From: Talinum fruticosum
Taxonomy: Eukaryota > Streptophyta > Magnoliopsida > Caryophyllales > Talinaceae
Direction of reading: 5' to 3'
NCBI GenBank assembly: GCA_021018815.1
Contig: JAITYX010000006.1
Coordinates: 682,001 to 746,000 of the forward strand
Length of the DNA stretch: 64,000 nucleotides
Each line of letters starts with the position of its first letter. Within the stretch, counting starts at the first letter, position 1. The position numbers and the translations under genes are program-made. Under the pieces are notes generated by a model that worked only from the letters and a program-made list of their open reading frames with translations, was not told where the DNA came from and searched no databases. This document shows positions 36,640 to 48,788 of this stretch, one piece after another.

Positions 36640-38037
36640 CATTTCATATACCTACCTTCCTATCGATGACAACCTATTCGCGGATGTTTTAGCTAAATTA
36701 GCATCCATGATTAATATCCCTAGTGGCATTCATTCCATGCCGATCCATGTAGAAGGACTGGAGTCGACCTACGCATGTATACGCACTCGAAGTGTCTAGT
36801 ACCGACCAGACTAGTTAGTACCATGACATCTATTAGTACTTGCACAAACAAGATTATCCGTTGGACTCCACACCTAGAGCCCAACGAGCCATCGAGATGC
36901 TAGCAACTTAATTTTTCATCAACCAAGGTAGTTGTATTAGAAAACCAACAGAGGAATCAACTTACTTTGTGTCAACCAACACAAAGCAGAGCACATCATG
37001 GTTGAAATTCATGGTGGGGAATGTGGACCCCTTATGAATAGAAAAATATTGGTTCAAAAATTCAGCGATTAGGATACTACTGGTCGACCATGGCAGCAAA
37101 TCGCTATGAACTTGTTAAGAAGTGCCATTAGTGTCGGTATATGCAAACCTACAACACTAACCACCATCGTTCCTCACGACACTTGCATCACCCTAGCCAG
37201 CCTCGATTTGGGGCATCGATATCATTGGCAAGGTGACCCCTAAAGGAATGGGCGGTCATGAATTTATGTTAGTAACAATTGACTACTTTACTAAGTGGGC
37301 GTAAGCAGCGTACTACACAACCTTGACGTCAAAACACGTAGCGAAGTTCATCACTCGGAATATCATTTATCGATATGGGGTTCCCCGTGAACCGATAAGT
37401 GACCATGGTAGTCACTTCAAGAAGGAAGTGGCAGATCTACTGGAAAAGTACAAGATTAAACACCACAAATCTTCTCCTTATCACCCTTAAACCAACGGCG
37501 CGAGTCAACGCCGCTAATCGAATATTCGTAAGATAGTGGAGAATATGGTTGTCGCTACAAGGATTGGCCCGATAAGTTGCCCTTCGCTTTATGGGGCTAC
37601 CGAACCTCCATCTAAACCTCCATAGGAGCAACCCTATACTCCCTAGTATATGGCATGGAATCAGTCCTTCCAATAGAGATTACCAATCCCTCATTACGAA
37701 TAATTGCTAAGAGTCATATTCCCGGCGAGAATGGGCTAAGGTAGGCTACGAAGAGTTAACCTTACTCGGATGAAAGATGATTGAATGCATTACATAATGT
37801 CCAAACGTACCAGGCACCTATATCAAGGGAATTTAATGAGAAAGTGAAATCTCGTAATTTGCATGTTGGTGATTTGATCCTAAAGGAGATTAAAGCACCG
37901 ATTCAGGATCCTCGAGGAAAGTTTAAGCCCAACTCGCAAGGCCCATTTGTACTTAGTCAAATACTACCGGGAGGAGTTGTAAAATTGACTAATTTGGATG
38001 GTAAAGAGGTCTTTCTCGTACACAAACTTGGATAAAC
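36640..38037 (+). pseudogene. Tat second RNase H end and integrase, element 2
   Basis: It opens SYTYLPIDDNLFADVLAKLA, the RNase H end. Integrase follows: WGIDIIGKVTPKGMGGHEFM (about 37210, first Asp), LVTIDYFTKW, and RYGVPREPISDHGSHFKKEV (second Asp). The catalytic-Glu region near 37500 (TNGASQRR, stop) is altered, the usual GAA codon being lost. The C-terminal part at 37781-38035 reads NALHNVQTYQAPISREFNEK, GDLILKEIKAPIQDPRGKFK and QGPFVLSQILPGGVVKLTN. It is the end of pol; the gene on the other strand starts beyond a spacer. Confidence 0.85.
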
Positions 38038-38326
38038 TAAAGAAATACAACGTTTAGCATGACACTAAACAGATGGCGTAACAGTACTAAGCCCGCTTCA
38101 ACTAGACTGCTCCATGGGCAGTGCCAGCCACCACCCGCACAATGGTGGGCGGGTTGGGCCGGACATTCTCCCTCGGCCTTATTTTTGTGATTATTTATTT
38201 TGATGGTTTAATTAGATGGTCCGCCTAGCTAGTTAATTGTTTTTTTATTTTAGATGGTCCAATTAGACGGTCCATTGCTTTAATTAATTCTTTAATTATC
38301 ATAATTAATTATAAGGATCGCTAGAC
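38038..38326. other. Spacer between integrase and the antisense gene
   Basis: Non-coding. It contains GATGGTCC words repeated three times (about 38213, 38253, 38270). It separates the converging 3' ends of pol (plus) and the PMD-like gene (minus). Confidence 0.5.
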
Positions 38327-40823
38327 TCATCTGCATCCTCCTAGGTCCATTTCTTTTAGCTCTTTAATCCAGTGGGCCCTCCTCTCTTTAACTTCTTTAG
38401 CCTCGGATTCCCTCCTTCGAGCTTGTTCATCGATTTGGGGGTTTACTTCAAGAATATGAGGTGGTGCGGCAGCAGGAACAACTCCTCCGGGATCTCGTTC
38501 TCGGGTCCTCAATGCCTTGTGACGCTTGGGGTCTACTTCCATTATCTACTCCAAATAATATTCGAAACAAGTGGTGGTATGGCCATCTATAAGTTTCAGT
38601 AGCTTCAACGAGGTTCATCCAATACTCAAGCCAGGATGTAACCCGCCTTGAATTGCGAAAACCTACGAATAGTTCAAAGGTAGCAGAGCCAAACACAGTG
38701 AAGGTAAGGTATCGCCCGCTCTCGTCCCATTTGTTGTAACACACGGTCGTGGAAGTAGTATGTACTAGTTTTTAGACCCAACGGGTATACAAAGGGCTTT
38801 GCTCAGTGCGTGTCCTAAATTGGGACACTTTCTAGTGTTTAATGTACCATTCAATGTTACTATGGTTTTCGAAGCCAATCCTCCCACCAGGAAGTAGGGT
38901 GATCGGTTACCACACTCAATCGCTTCCGCTGGCGTAACTATGTCGCCATGTAAGAGTCTACTTTACAGGAGCTTGAATCGACTGAAGGTGCTCAATCAAC
39001 GAAATCTGCATACAACGAGATAGAGAAATCATAAGAGTCCTGCAAGGTTGAATTCAACGTTATTTTCGACCCAACAAGAGAAAAAATAAATTAAAAAATG
39101 ATGAAGGACGAAATATGAAAACCGAGACTTTGGGAAAAAACTGGAGGCTCTTTTATCCTCGATGGCACGGGACCGCTGCCCCTTTGGCCGATGTTGCCTA
39201 CCTTATCACACCGGATGGTCTAGATTATTATTTTCTCGCTCACTCGCAATAACAGAGGGCTCTTAGCGAAGTCTTCGTTTGGATTAACTTCGACCCGATC
39301 TAGCCCTATAATGGTTTTGGCCACAATTAGCGGGGTTAGTGAACAATAATCCTCCAATTGCTCCACGAAACTCGAGTAGCGCAGTAGGAGCTATGTTCCT
39401 ATGGCCTCCTACCAATAGAAACCCACCTATCAGATAGGTGATTATAGCTCGACGTCTCAAAACGAGGATGGACCCCGAGGAGTACATAGGATGGTAATGC
39501 TTCATCAGATTCATTAAGTCCACTCGATCCTTAATAAGAATCCAACATAGATTCCTATTGCTCGGCTTCGAAGCGGCTTGTAGGTTTCATGCATATTCTA
39601 AGAGAACTTAGGCATAACAAGTTTATTACGGCATTGGATGCCCGGAATAGCAAGAAACTCTTCGAGCAGGAGACACAATTCCTTATCCCCAAACCTGGAA
39701 ACGTGATAATGGGAATCCTAGTAAGCCACAACATCCCTTTGGAAAAGTCCAATAGACTTTCACTGTGGAAGACTGAATAGGTATTCAGTCCATATTGGGA
39801 CAATCCTACCCTATTAATATCTATCATCTCATGCATCCAACGGGACAACTCGGTCATATAATTCATCTTTGAAAGTAAAAACGAATTGAAGACACCGAGG
39901 ACTTTTCTCGGGAACTATTTTTCCGAGAGAATTGCAAAAGAAGGTTTAGAAGGCATAATTTTTGGTATCCAGCAGAGGATCCAATTTATAGTAGTCTCTA
40001 AGTTTAGAGTCCAATTGTGCCACACCACCGAAAACCGATAGAGTCTTGGCCACTAGCATGGCTGGCGCCGGCTCGACCGGCCGATCTGCTTTATTTTTCG
40101 GCCCGAGCAATCCTTGGGCCATTTTATGTTTCGCTTTATGCCCATCACGACTAAACCCTATTATCTTGCACCATGCACTTACAAGTTCTTATTCTCCATT
40201 TTATTAATTTCTTTTAGGGGAATGGGGATTAGTGCAATTTTTTCTCATTTTGTCTTTGTATTTTTTCGTAAATTTTTTGCATCATATTAAAAAAAGAGAG
40301 CATTTTTAGAATTGAATCCTTGCATTCATCCCATTACATAAAGTCAAAATGTTACAAAACATTAAAAACAAAAGCACCCTACAAGGGATTGACTAATATT
40401 CATCATCGGAAGCATCGTCAAAGAGATAATTGTTGAAGTCCTCCAAGATGGACGTGGAAAACCAATCGTCTCCACCGCTTGTGAAAAACTAGCCCCCGGC
40501 CCCAAGGAGACTAAGAAGCTCCATAAGAAGGCCCGCTATAGGACATCCGGTGGAAGTCGATCGGGTTTTCATAAGGATCAAGTGCTTGGAGAGGTGGGAT
40601 GTCCATACAATCTTCGGAAAAACTAGGCCCCGCACTAGAAGAACTAGGCCCGGAAGAGCTAGGCCCCGCTTCGAAGCACTCGATGATGTGAGCGACATGA
40701 AGAGCACTGGGAAGTGCCCGTTCTAGCTATACCACGAGAGGGCGTTTGATGGCTGGATGAGTGTGCTTGAGCCCCCGAGCCACCGAGCAAGTCTCCGGAT
40801 GAAGACGGCCTAGATCGACGCCT

Positions 40824-40898
40824 CTACAAAAGGATAGACCAATTAGCACATTTACTAAAAGCTCGATAAAGTTACCATTTACATCGACTAAGACTCAC
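40824..40898 (-). other. Putative intron of antisense PMD gene (75 bp)
   Basis: Donor CTCG|GTGAGTCTTAG, acceptor CCTTTTGTAG|AGGCG. The preceding exon ends FTWKDFPNIL in frame. Confidence 0.7.
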
Positions 40899-40997
40899 CG
40901 AGAATGTTTGGAAAGTCTTTCCAAGTGAATAAGTCCTTGATACCTCTAAGGGCGATCGGAACCAAATAGATATGGTTTGGGATTGTTATCGGTTATA

Positions 40998-41070
40998 CTA
41001 CAAGATTTATGGTAATTATCAAAAGACACTTTTAGCATGAAACTAAAAGTAAAGAGCATAAAACTCTTAC
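40998..41070 (-). other. Putative intron of antisense PMD gene (73 bp)
   Basis: Donor AAGGG|GTAAGAGTTTT, acceptor ATCTTGTAG|TATAACC. A+T rich between. Confidence 0.65.
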
Positions 41071-41208
41071 CCCTTGCTAGTTTTTAGGGAGAGGATGCCC
41101 CACACACTCTTCTTCGAAAATTTCTAGAATTCATATGTAACACGGGGATTCCTCATGTTGGGAGACGTCCATATCAAGACTCGGGATATAGATATCCTCT
41201 AGGAGAAG

Positions 41209-41278
41209 CTACAAAAGATGAAGTTAATTTCTATATAAGAAATTCAACTACACAATGGAGAAAGAGATGAAAGCTCAC
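41209..41278 (-). other. Putative intron of antisense PMD gene (70 bp)
   Basis: Donor CGATTG|GTGAGCTTTC, acceptor ATCTTTTGTAG|CTTCTCC. Confidence 0.7.
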
Positions 41279-41591
41279 CAATCGGATCATAATCCATCCC
41301 GGATGATAAGGATATGATTAATACAAGTTTAAAAACTAGGTATAAGGATACCCTGTAGTCACTTCCTCTTGCTCCTGTTAAGAAAGTGAGCGAAAATAAA
41401 CCATGGTCTCAGAGCGGATCATGAGGAACGAACGGAGGCCATATGTTGTACCGGATTTGAGGCGTGACTCGCTCACCTAGGTACCAACAAAACCCGAAAG
41501 GCCCTTCAAACAAGATCCTTCTCTCACTCAATTCTCGTGCAATGCCTACACTTGGAGGGAGTTGAAGTTCGGCCCATAAATGGAAATTGGC

Positions 41592-41817
41592 CTGCACACA
41601 CAGGACCGATAAGGAGACAAGTGAAAAATAGCAAAATCGGGCACAATCATCCAACCCATGGTAGGCGCTGTCCACCACGGCCGTGCCCACCGGCCCACCA
41701 CAGGCCGTGGGCTGGGTCAGCCAGCTAGGCAGTGAGAGAGGAACATTTTGACTTGTGTTTTGAAGAAAATTTAAAGCTTGGAGGTGACATACCGAAGCCA
41801 CACAAGAAAGAACATAC
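41592..41817 (-). other. Putative intron of antisense PMD gene (226 bp)
   Basis: Donor TTCTTGAG|GTATGTTC, acceptor GTCCTGTGTGTGCAG|GCC. The open frame that crosses it (41409-41960) is therefore not a protein. Confidence 0.6.
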
Positions 41818-41946
41818 CTCAAGAAGCCTAGGTCATGAGCTTTGGGTCGTTGAAGATGGATCTTGGCCCATGATATCGAGGCCGGGAATGAAGTTTGAAT
41901 CGTTGAACCTAGGCGAAAGGGGCGAAAAATACTCATACAACCACGG

Positions 41947-42025
41947 CTGCAATTTTGCAAGACAAGTGAAATCTTTTAACCACACAAGATAAAAATATTT
42001 TAATAAGAAACGAAATGGAGCATAC
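41947..42025 (-). other. Putative intron of antisense PMD gene (79 bp), position shared with the third copy
   Basis: Donor CATTAAG|GTATGCTCC, acceptor CAAAATTGCAG|CCGTGG, directly before the WLYEYF codons. The copy at 52662-54185 has a 76-bp intron-like gap at the same place (52984-53059). Confidence 0.75.
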
Positions 42026-43064
42026 CTTAATGATCTTCCATAAGAGACATAGAGGAAGATAGCTCGTTAAGTCCTTGTCGGCCTTGGTATGCCTCACACC
42101 AAAGCATAAACCCCTTATGAGGCAAGTATAGGCAGGTGCACCACAGCTTAAGCTCTTTAATCTTATCTAGGTCTCGCTAACTTCACTAGATAGTGAACAT
42201 GCACCTTTGAAGCTTGGTCGAAAAAATGGATGTGCTTAACAAGAGAGCAAGCATGACTTGGACTTATTGATGAGGTGTGTGTTGAGCCCAAAACTCAACA
42301 TTTTCGAAGCATAAAAAGAAGAGTGTATTTAAAGAAGATCTCCCGATGAAACCTACTAGCCATGGGACCAAAGAGGTGACACAAATAGTCATGATTTTTA
42401 TACAAGTTTCGGTCGTAGACTAGAGGCTTCCCGAGAAGCCCAAACTCGACAAGACAGTAAAAATCAAAAGGAGTAATGGTCATCTCCCTGAAAGAAAGAT
42501 GAAATGTGTTAGTTGTATCCCAAAAGCACTCACTAATAGTTGGAATGGGATCACGCTCTTTTTGTCACATAAATGGTTTCAAGCGGTAGAAAGGGAACCA
42601 AACCCGACATTATTTATGATGTCCTCAAAGGGGTAGTTCTCTCTCTACCCGTCTCCATGAACTTTGTGATAGGCCCACTACTCCAAATAATTCCTTTCTA
42701 CGAGACGAAAATCCAACAAGATTTTTAGTAGAAGTACCGCTCTAAGTGAGCAAAGAAAGAAGATTAAGCCAACAAGTTTACCGATGAAGAAATAGAAAGT
42801 GAAGACACATAATTCTCAGCTTCTACCAAGGGATCGTTTCATTCATCATGGGGACGCAACTCTCACTCTAAGAAGTTGTCATGACCCAACTTCTCAGCCT
42901 AGTCCTTCGAGTTGTATGAGCCTTTTTCTAGACATATTTGGAGAGTTGTGTTTTGAAAACCAATTAGTTTTCTCAAAGAGCAAAACAAGAGCACAATAAA
43001 AGTAAAGCTAGAGAAAGCAAGAGAGGAGTAAGTGAAGTATGCAAAATGAACACACAAACTCCCC

Positions 43065-43071
43065 ATTTATA
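43065..43071 (-). promoter_or_regulatory. TATA box of the antisense PMD gene, element 2
   Basis: Minus-strand TATAAAT, 130 bp upstream of the ATG at 42935. The homologous stub in element 1 has TATAAAA (51099-51105), 137 bp upstream of its ATG at 50962. Confidence 0.65.
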
Positions 43072-43587
43072 CACAAAGTTGGCTAAGGCATGCCAAACAC
43101 ACAACACAAAAGTCAAAAAGCAAGAGGAGACTAAGAGGGAATCCGGCGACATGCCGAGACCAAGCCTACCAAAGGCAAGCCGACGCCGGCCACGAGGCCC
43201 GACGACGTCCCATTGGCGGCAGCTTTACAGCCCTAGCTGGTGGTCTAACTTGTGAAGACCCATCGTGCATGGCAAGTGGATTCTTGGCACCATGTCCATG
43301 CAAATGGAGCTTTTGGACCCACCACGTCGCCTTTTCCATATCGATTTTCAATATGTTTTTTACCGAATTATTCTCGTAAATATTGAACCTTTGTAAACAT
43401 GATTATCTATTAACAAGCGTGTTAGTACAGCAGATTATCAAGCCAACTTCATATCAAAGAACGATCAAAGTTTTAATATAAAAGTTCATCGTGCTTTAGG
43501 CTCTAATTAACCCAAGCACATGATTCTCTTACCGGACTTCGTAACGCATGCGTCGCGATCAAGTCCAAGCCCGGCCTCGGTGTTCGG
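43072..43587. other. Upstream region of the antisense gene
   Basis: Non-coding. 43080-43375 is collinear with 51120-51400 of element 1 (CAAAGGC, GGCGGCAG, TTTACAGCCCTAGCTGGTGG, CACCATG). Beyond 43375 it is not shared with element 1. Confidence 0.6.
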
Positions 43588-46500
43588 TGTAAGACCCGTA
43601 ATTTTTGGGTTAGGTGGTCTTATGAGGTAGAGCTAATTATTTAGCCTTGATTAAATAGAGTAGGTCGAGAGACCAAGTTATACGCGGTTAGATATTCATA
43701 AATTTACATGAGTGAGTTATTATTAGTTCCCGTAACTAAAAACTAATAGCGGTGTTAATTCCTCACTACGAACTATCCGCCCGGATTAGCTAAATAAAAA
43801 CCCGAGACCATGTACGCTGCTTATTTGGGCTTACTCTAGTTATGGCTTAACAAAAAAAAAAAAAAAGAGAGAGGGAACTAAAAGGGGATAAGGAAGGATG
43901 AGTTGGGCCCAATAGGGGGAGACTGGCAGCTAGTCTGGTGGAGAAAGAGGGAAGCAAAGAAGAAGGCTCTGGGGCTCGAGCGGACGAATAGAAAGGGGAA
44001 AAGCGAGAGAGGGAACCGGAAAGAGAGGGAGGGCGCACGAGAATCGAAACAGAGGCCGAAGGTCGGCGAGCTGAGCGACGAACGTGGGCGGATGGTGGAC
44101 GAAGGCGAAGGAAAGAAGCAAAGCGAGAGGAAGGGGAAAGAGGGAACACCGGATAGGGAAGAGAGAGACAGAGGAGGCGAGCGGTGCGGAAGGGTGCCGA
44201 TGACCACCGCAGACTAAGAAAACAACGGCAGCGACGCGAATGGGCGGCGATCGAGGGAAGAAAGCTACAGACCGGGACAGAGCGAAGGGCAAAGGAGAGA
44301 CCCGAAACAGAGATAGACGAGTGAGAGTGAGAGTTTGGGAGGCCGGAACGGGGAAAAGGAACGGCGAAAAGGGAGGAGGACCGGAGGGCGAGCCAAGGAG
44401 GGCCGGACCAAGAGGTGGTCGGGGCCGAAACGTCGAACTAGAAGCAAAAGGAAATGAGAGTCCCGTAACCGACCTGAAGTCGAACGTAGAACACTCGACA
44501 AGCAAGCAATTCAATCAATTTCAAACCCTAGAATTCGAGGTGGGTAGTCTTATACTCTAAACTATTAGTAATTTCGAAACCCAAATGAGTTTGTTGTGAT
44601 TATTGAATGTTTATGTGATTGAACGAAGCTACAAAATTGTTAGCACCGAATTAGGTTATGAGAAAATCAAATGGAATTGTTGAGTCCGAATCGAAACCTC
44701 TTAGTAGTTGGTTAGGGCTGAGTTGAGATGCTGAAAGTTTAGGAGTTAGGTTGTGTAGGTACAAAGAGTATTGTGAAGGTCTCAATTAGCACTTAGAAAT
44801 GAAGAAATGGTGATTTGCGTCTAAACCGTGAATTGATGCTTCAGTTGAACCTTAGAGATTTCCTAAGTTCTTTGTGTTGGAAGGCAACAGACTTATATTC
44901 GGAAATAGCAAGTTAAGTATAAAAGACGAGTGTGAGTTCACACCGAGTGATGCACAATTGAGGCATGGGAGTGAGAGGTGGGTGATTATTAGGATAATCG
45001 AGTTCAAAAGATAATTAAATCCTTGAGGTTGAACTAAATTCGAAGATAAGCTGAACTAGCGGAAGTGGAGCGATGAAAAGAGATTAAGAGTCGTATGATT
45101 GCGTTTGGACGAGAAAGAGCGATTAATGAAATAGAAACCTAAGATGAGAGCAAATTACACTTGGAGATGATGGAAGCTAGAGGAATTTTAGTAGTGAAGT
45201 AAGAATGAGAGCTATCTCGACTAAATATGAGTAAGAAGAGGTTGATTAGTAATGTGGAGGCGTAATCGGAAAACATTCAAGTCAAGATGGTAAATTTTGA
45301 GAAGTTGGGACATGTGAGATTAATGGTAACTACTTGTGGTTATTATGGCTCGAAAAAAGAATTAATCTTACTAAATGGGAGAATTGAGAAAGGTTTAGTT
45401 GAAGAGAAGCCGAGAATGACTATCCGTGTTGAATTGCGGCTATCTCGTGCAAGTGATTGTGTTAAATGTTGTTCAAAAGTTGGTTTTGAAAAGAAGTTCT
45501 ATGTTTTACGCAAAATGATGCTTGAATGTGACTTGTGTGATGCATGATTTTCAAATGTCAAAGCGTACTTTTAAGAAGTGAAATTGATTTGAGAATGTTG
45601 TTTGAAACAAGTTTGATAAGTGATCATGTTAAGAAACTATTGTGAATCGACTTTGCCTGGATCGTTTAACACAAGGAAGGATTCTAGCTAGGGCGGCTAG
45701 CTAGGGGTCCTGTGTAGCAGAACACCCGATTGGAATCTTCCTAGATAGGTCCCGGGAGCCTTTTATTTGGGGTCGCGCCCGGAGAAATCAAAGAAACTAT
45801 GAGAAATTGCGAAGTGCTAGTTCGAGTCCCAAACCTGGAAAGTGATTCACCGAAAGAGATGCATTGAAAATGATTTATGAAAAGTGATTTAGTTGAAATG
45901 ATTCGGTTTCGAGTGAAAGCCTTTGAAAGAAAGTGTAGGGGTTGCCCCACCTTGTTGAAAGTTGATTCAGTCCAAAAGAGAATTATGATGAATGTGAAAT
46001 CGTGCTTTCAAATGATTAAAGAGTCATGATATTTACGTTGCATGAGATTTCATTGAAAATATCTAGATTTGTATTATGTTATTACGTTTTCACCGATTTC
46101 ATTAGTATGAGATGTATGTTTAAAGAATTTCCATTTTAAGGGTGTAAGACTTAGGTGAGCCCGTGGTTTATTGCTCACCTAACAAATTTCCCCCTCCAAG
46201 TGTTGCGAGTACATTTTCGTAATGTGTGATCTACCCCTAGCATATTTCGGACTCCGCTGGCTGCTCGTCCGCTGCGTGCTAAGTGATTCGAGTTAAGAAT
46301 ATGCATTTCTTATATTTCTCAGTAGTTTGTAATTTTGTTCATATAGTTGTACTTGATGTATAACGAACCATTTAGATTGTTTTAAATTTTACCGCATCAT
46401 TGGTTGGACTCGGCATGTGGTCGTTGAGTTGTATACTCCGAGCGTGTGCCTCATTGAGTTATATTGTGGTTTTTATGCAGGGTTTTAGGGCTTTAAGCCT

Positions 46501-46688
46501 AAGGGATAGTCTACATTACAAACAGAACTCTGCCGAAATTTTTAGGAAATTTCAAATTCTCTTGGAAGACCACCTTTATTACCTTTAACATGGATTTAGA
46601 CAACCAAACCGATCCTAGAAAGAGCCTTGGGAGTTCCTTTAAGGAACTCAGCGATGTAATACTCCCGGGGGTGTTTTGGGGTGTTACA
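43588..46688 (+). mobile_element. Probable solo LTR of a second chromovirus family, 3.1 kb
   Basis: It begins TGTAAGACCCGTAATTTTTG and ends GGGGTGTTTTGGGGTGTTACA, i.e. TGTAA...TTACA ends. No gag or pol inside. Its last 400 bp match the leader fragment at 16860-17290 and, inverted, the LTR piece at 54186. Flanks TTCGG and TCAGG do not form a clean duplication. A purine-rich block (43850-44500) gives long but meaningless frames on both strands. Confidence 0.65.
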
Positions 46689-46804
46689 TCAGGTTCGACA
46701 ACAACTAAATTTAGACACTACAAAACAATCGGCATTCGAAACAACGTACGAAAGTGAGATAAATATCCTTTAGTGTCTACTTTGACCCTTTGTCTTTTAG
46801 ACTC
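46689..46804 (+). other. Short stretch between solo LTR and 3' LTR of element 2
   Basis: Non-coding 116 bp. It should contain the PPT of element 2, but no clear purine run is left. Confidence 0.4.
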
Positions 46805-48783
46805 GATAAACACCTAGAACGTGTCATCCTTATTTTTTTATTTCTATAATTTTTTTATTGAGCTGATGATGAAATCTTAAGTCCCGCTTGAGGATTTGGA
46901 TCACGAGACGGTATTTGATTGGTGTAACTGAAGCCAAGCAAACCACAAAATACCCTTTAGCACCAAATAAATAGCCTTTTACCTTACGTCAATCCAAAAA
47001 TCCTTTTCTTTCGGATGGTCCAAGCTTGGGTCAAACCTCCGGAGTCAATGGAAGTCGGACGCCATGTACAAGGAGATTCAGTGGCTCAAAACGTTGCGTT
47101 TGACAACCAACGTCCAACCCAAACACGGACTCGAAGATATCAAAACAACATCGTATGGTCGGCGCTATGTTTCATGATTAGAATCACCAAAACACCTGCG
47201 TTTTGCTCCAAAAAGTCCAACCAAGAAAGGGAGTTTATTTTCTCAAAACGGTGTCGTTTATGTCCAGATGCCGCGCACCGGTCCAAACACTCCTCAAACG
47301 CTATGTTTTGCTCGGAGTCTTGCTGCAACAAGAAAGAAGCCGGAGGACCAAACGACGCTGTTTAGGTCCAACGCCGTTTAGGTCCAACGCCACGCATTCC
47401 GGATCAAGTTCTATTCTTATTTTTTGTCCAGCTTTTTTGATTTTTCAACTGGTTCGGGGTTCTTCTAGATGGTTGTTTAATCAAAACCCTAGGTCATTTT
47501 GTGACCCAACCTTTCCCCTTATAAATAGAAAGCTTAGGCTCTCATTTTCCATATAGCCATTTCCTATGCCAAATGCCGCTAAGAAACCTAATTAAGAGCT
47601 ATTGAAGGCACCTGTCTATATTCTCGATATCTTGGTTTCTTTTAAGCTTATCTTATACTTCCAACACTCCGTCCCAAATCCTTCATTCATTAATTCCTAT
47701 CTACCCTTATAAAATCCACAAGAAGCCTTTCAATTCATCGCCTTCACTCGTCGGATCTAGATTTGAGATCCAAATCAGGAGGTGAGACAACTTGAGGGCA
47801 CCAATTTAGCCATTGCGATCGTTTATTTATTTTATGTTTTACTACTTACCGTATCGTGGAGAAAATTTGTATTGCATTTGATTCCTCCCCGCTCGATGTA
47901 ATTTTTATTTCTCGCTTCGTTTCTTTTTGCTTTTCTTTTCTTTCTTTATCACTTTCATTTATCACTTTTCGTATTTGCTTTTATTGCTTTTGTTAGCATG
48001 CTTTGGTTGCCTTTATTTTTGTATCTAATCATGTTGTATGCTTGTTTTTAATGTTATTTAAACTCACTACTCAAACTAGTAAAGGTTGTCATTTGACGGG
48101 CGGAACGTAAGGGCTTATCCAAACATTTCATACACTCGCCCCGAATCTGGATTCTTAGTTTTAGACCGATGGAGTCAATTTTTAAAACTCTTCCAAGCTT
48201 AGTTTTTCTATACTAAGATTGGAAGAGTATTTCTTTATTTTATTTTTCTTAGTTTTAATTCTCAAAACCGGCTGGTCCAGTGATTCCTTTTCGATTTAAT
48301 TCTTCCAATTTGCTTGTCGGTTATTTTTTACTGGAAGTAAAAAAAAAGAAAGAGTTCTTGGATCCGCCACTCAAGCCGAAGCCGAGGCCGACCACCTCAG
48401 CCACGACCCCGGTTAGCGCCACCGAGTGGTCGGTGAATGCGCTTGGTTCCCAACCGGTGTTTTCACACTAGTTTTGCCCTAAAGCCCCACAATAGAATCA
48501 ATCAAACCCTAACTTTTCTATTTTTCAGTTGTGAAACAATATCCCGGGATTTTTGAAAATATCTCCAAAATAAAATAATTAATAAAACCAACATTCAACC
48601 CTATTTGATTTATTTTTAATTAACTTGTAAAATTCGAAAATCTAAATGAGAGGTTCACCCCCACTTTCAAAAATTAATCTTCCAAACCCTAAATCATTTC
48701 CTTCTTCAAAAAGAAATTAACACCCGCCAATTCATGGGAAGCTCGGGCCCCCTCGTGGGTACGCGAGCATCGTGTTTTCTACA
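46805..48783 (+). repeat. 3' LTR of Tat element 2
   Basis: It starts GATAAACACCTAGAAC (TG lost) and ends CGTGTTTTCTACA. It is the most complete LTR of the family, 1979 bp, with TATA at 47519-47528. It joins directly to protease sequence at 48784 with no primer site or leader, so it is a 3' LTR abutting element 1. Confidence 0.8.
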
Positions 48784-48788
48784 CATAG
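48784..48788 (+). repeat. Putative target duplication of Tat element 2, right
   Basis: CATAG, partner of CACGG at 10128-10132. Confidence 0.55.

Larger units (their letters stand above)
38327..42935 (-). pseudogene. Antisense multi-exon gene with plant mobile domain, in Tat element 2
   Basis: Read on the minus strand from an ATG at 42935 (MSRKRLIQLEGLG). PMD (aminotransferase-like plant mobile domain) signatures follow: WDTTNTFHLSFREMTITPFD with FYCLVEFGLLGKPLVYD (about 42525-42400), then a WLYEYFSPLSPRFND segment after an intron. Downstream, IYLVPIALRGIKDLFTWKDF (about 40970-40905) lies between two introns. The last readable part, 38327-38542, ends ERRAHWIKELKEMDLGGCR with a charged helix. 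Exon reading is broken by stops. Its place between integrase and 3' LTR, inverted, matches the additional antisense ORFs reported in Tat elements. PMD roles in host genes include silencing; the role here is unknown. Confidence 0.7.
10133..48783 (+). mobile_element. Tat-type Gypsy retrotransposon, element 2 (host of three further insertions)
   Basis: This 38.6-kb span carries one gag-pol in order with three insertions removed: gag 11877-12300, protease 12301-13800, RT 13880-14429 resuming at 24637, RNase H and second RNase H to about 25828, then resuming at about 36640 with integrase to 38035, then the antisense PMD gene and the 3' LTR at 46805-48783. The second RNase H places it in the Tat/Ogre branch. 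All genes are broken. The 5' LTR is cut short at about 10790. Confidence 0.75.

Noticed and set aside
41409..41960. 183-residue open frame on the minus strand
   Set aside because: It runs across the predicted 226-bp intron (41592-41817) and into the end of the 79-bp one. The PMD signature WLYEYF is in a different frame at its upstream end.
43847..44560. Long open frames on both strands (up to 194 residues, Pro/Ser/Arg rich or Arg/Glu/Gly rich)
   Set aside because: They overlap each other in a purine-rich, low-stop block inside an LTR, and none shows a domain.
46711..46722. CACTACAAAACA, resembling a CACTA terminus
   Set aside because: No subterminal repeats, no partner end, and it does not match the CACTACTATAG end at 58804.
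47015..47556. Frames of 116-117 residues
   Set aside because: Inside the 3' LTR of element 2. The same region of the other LTR copies has different frames with stops.
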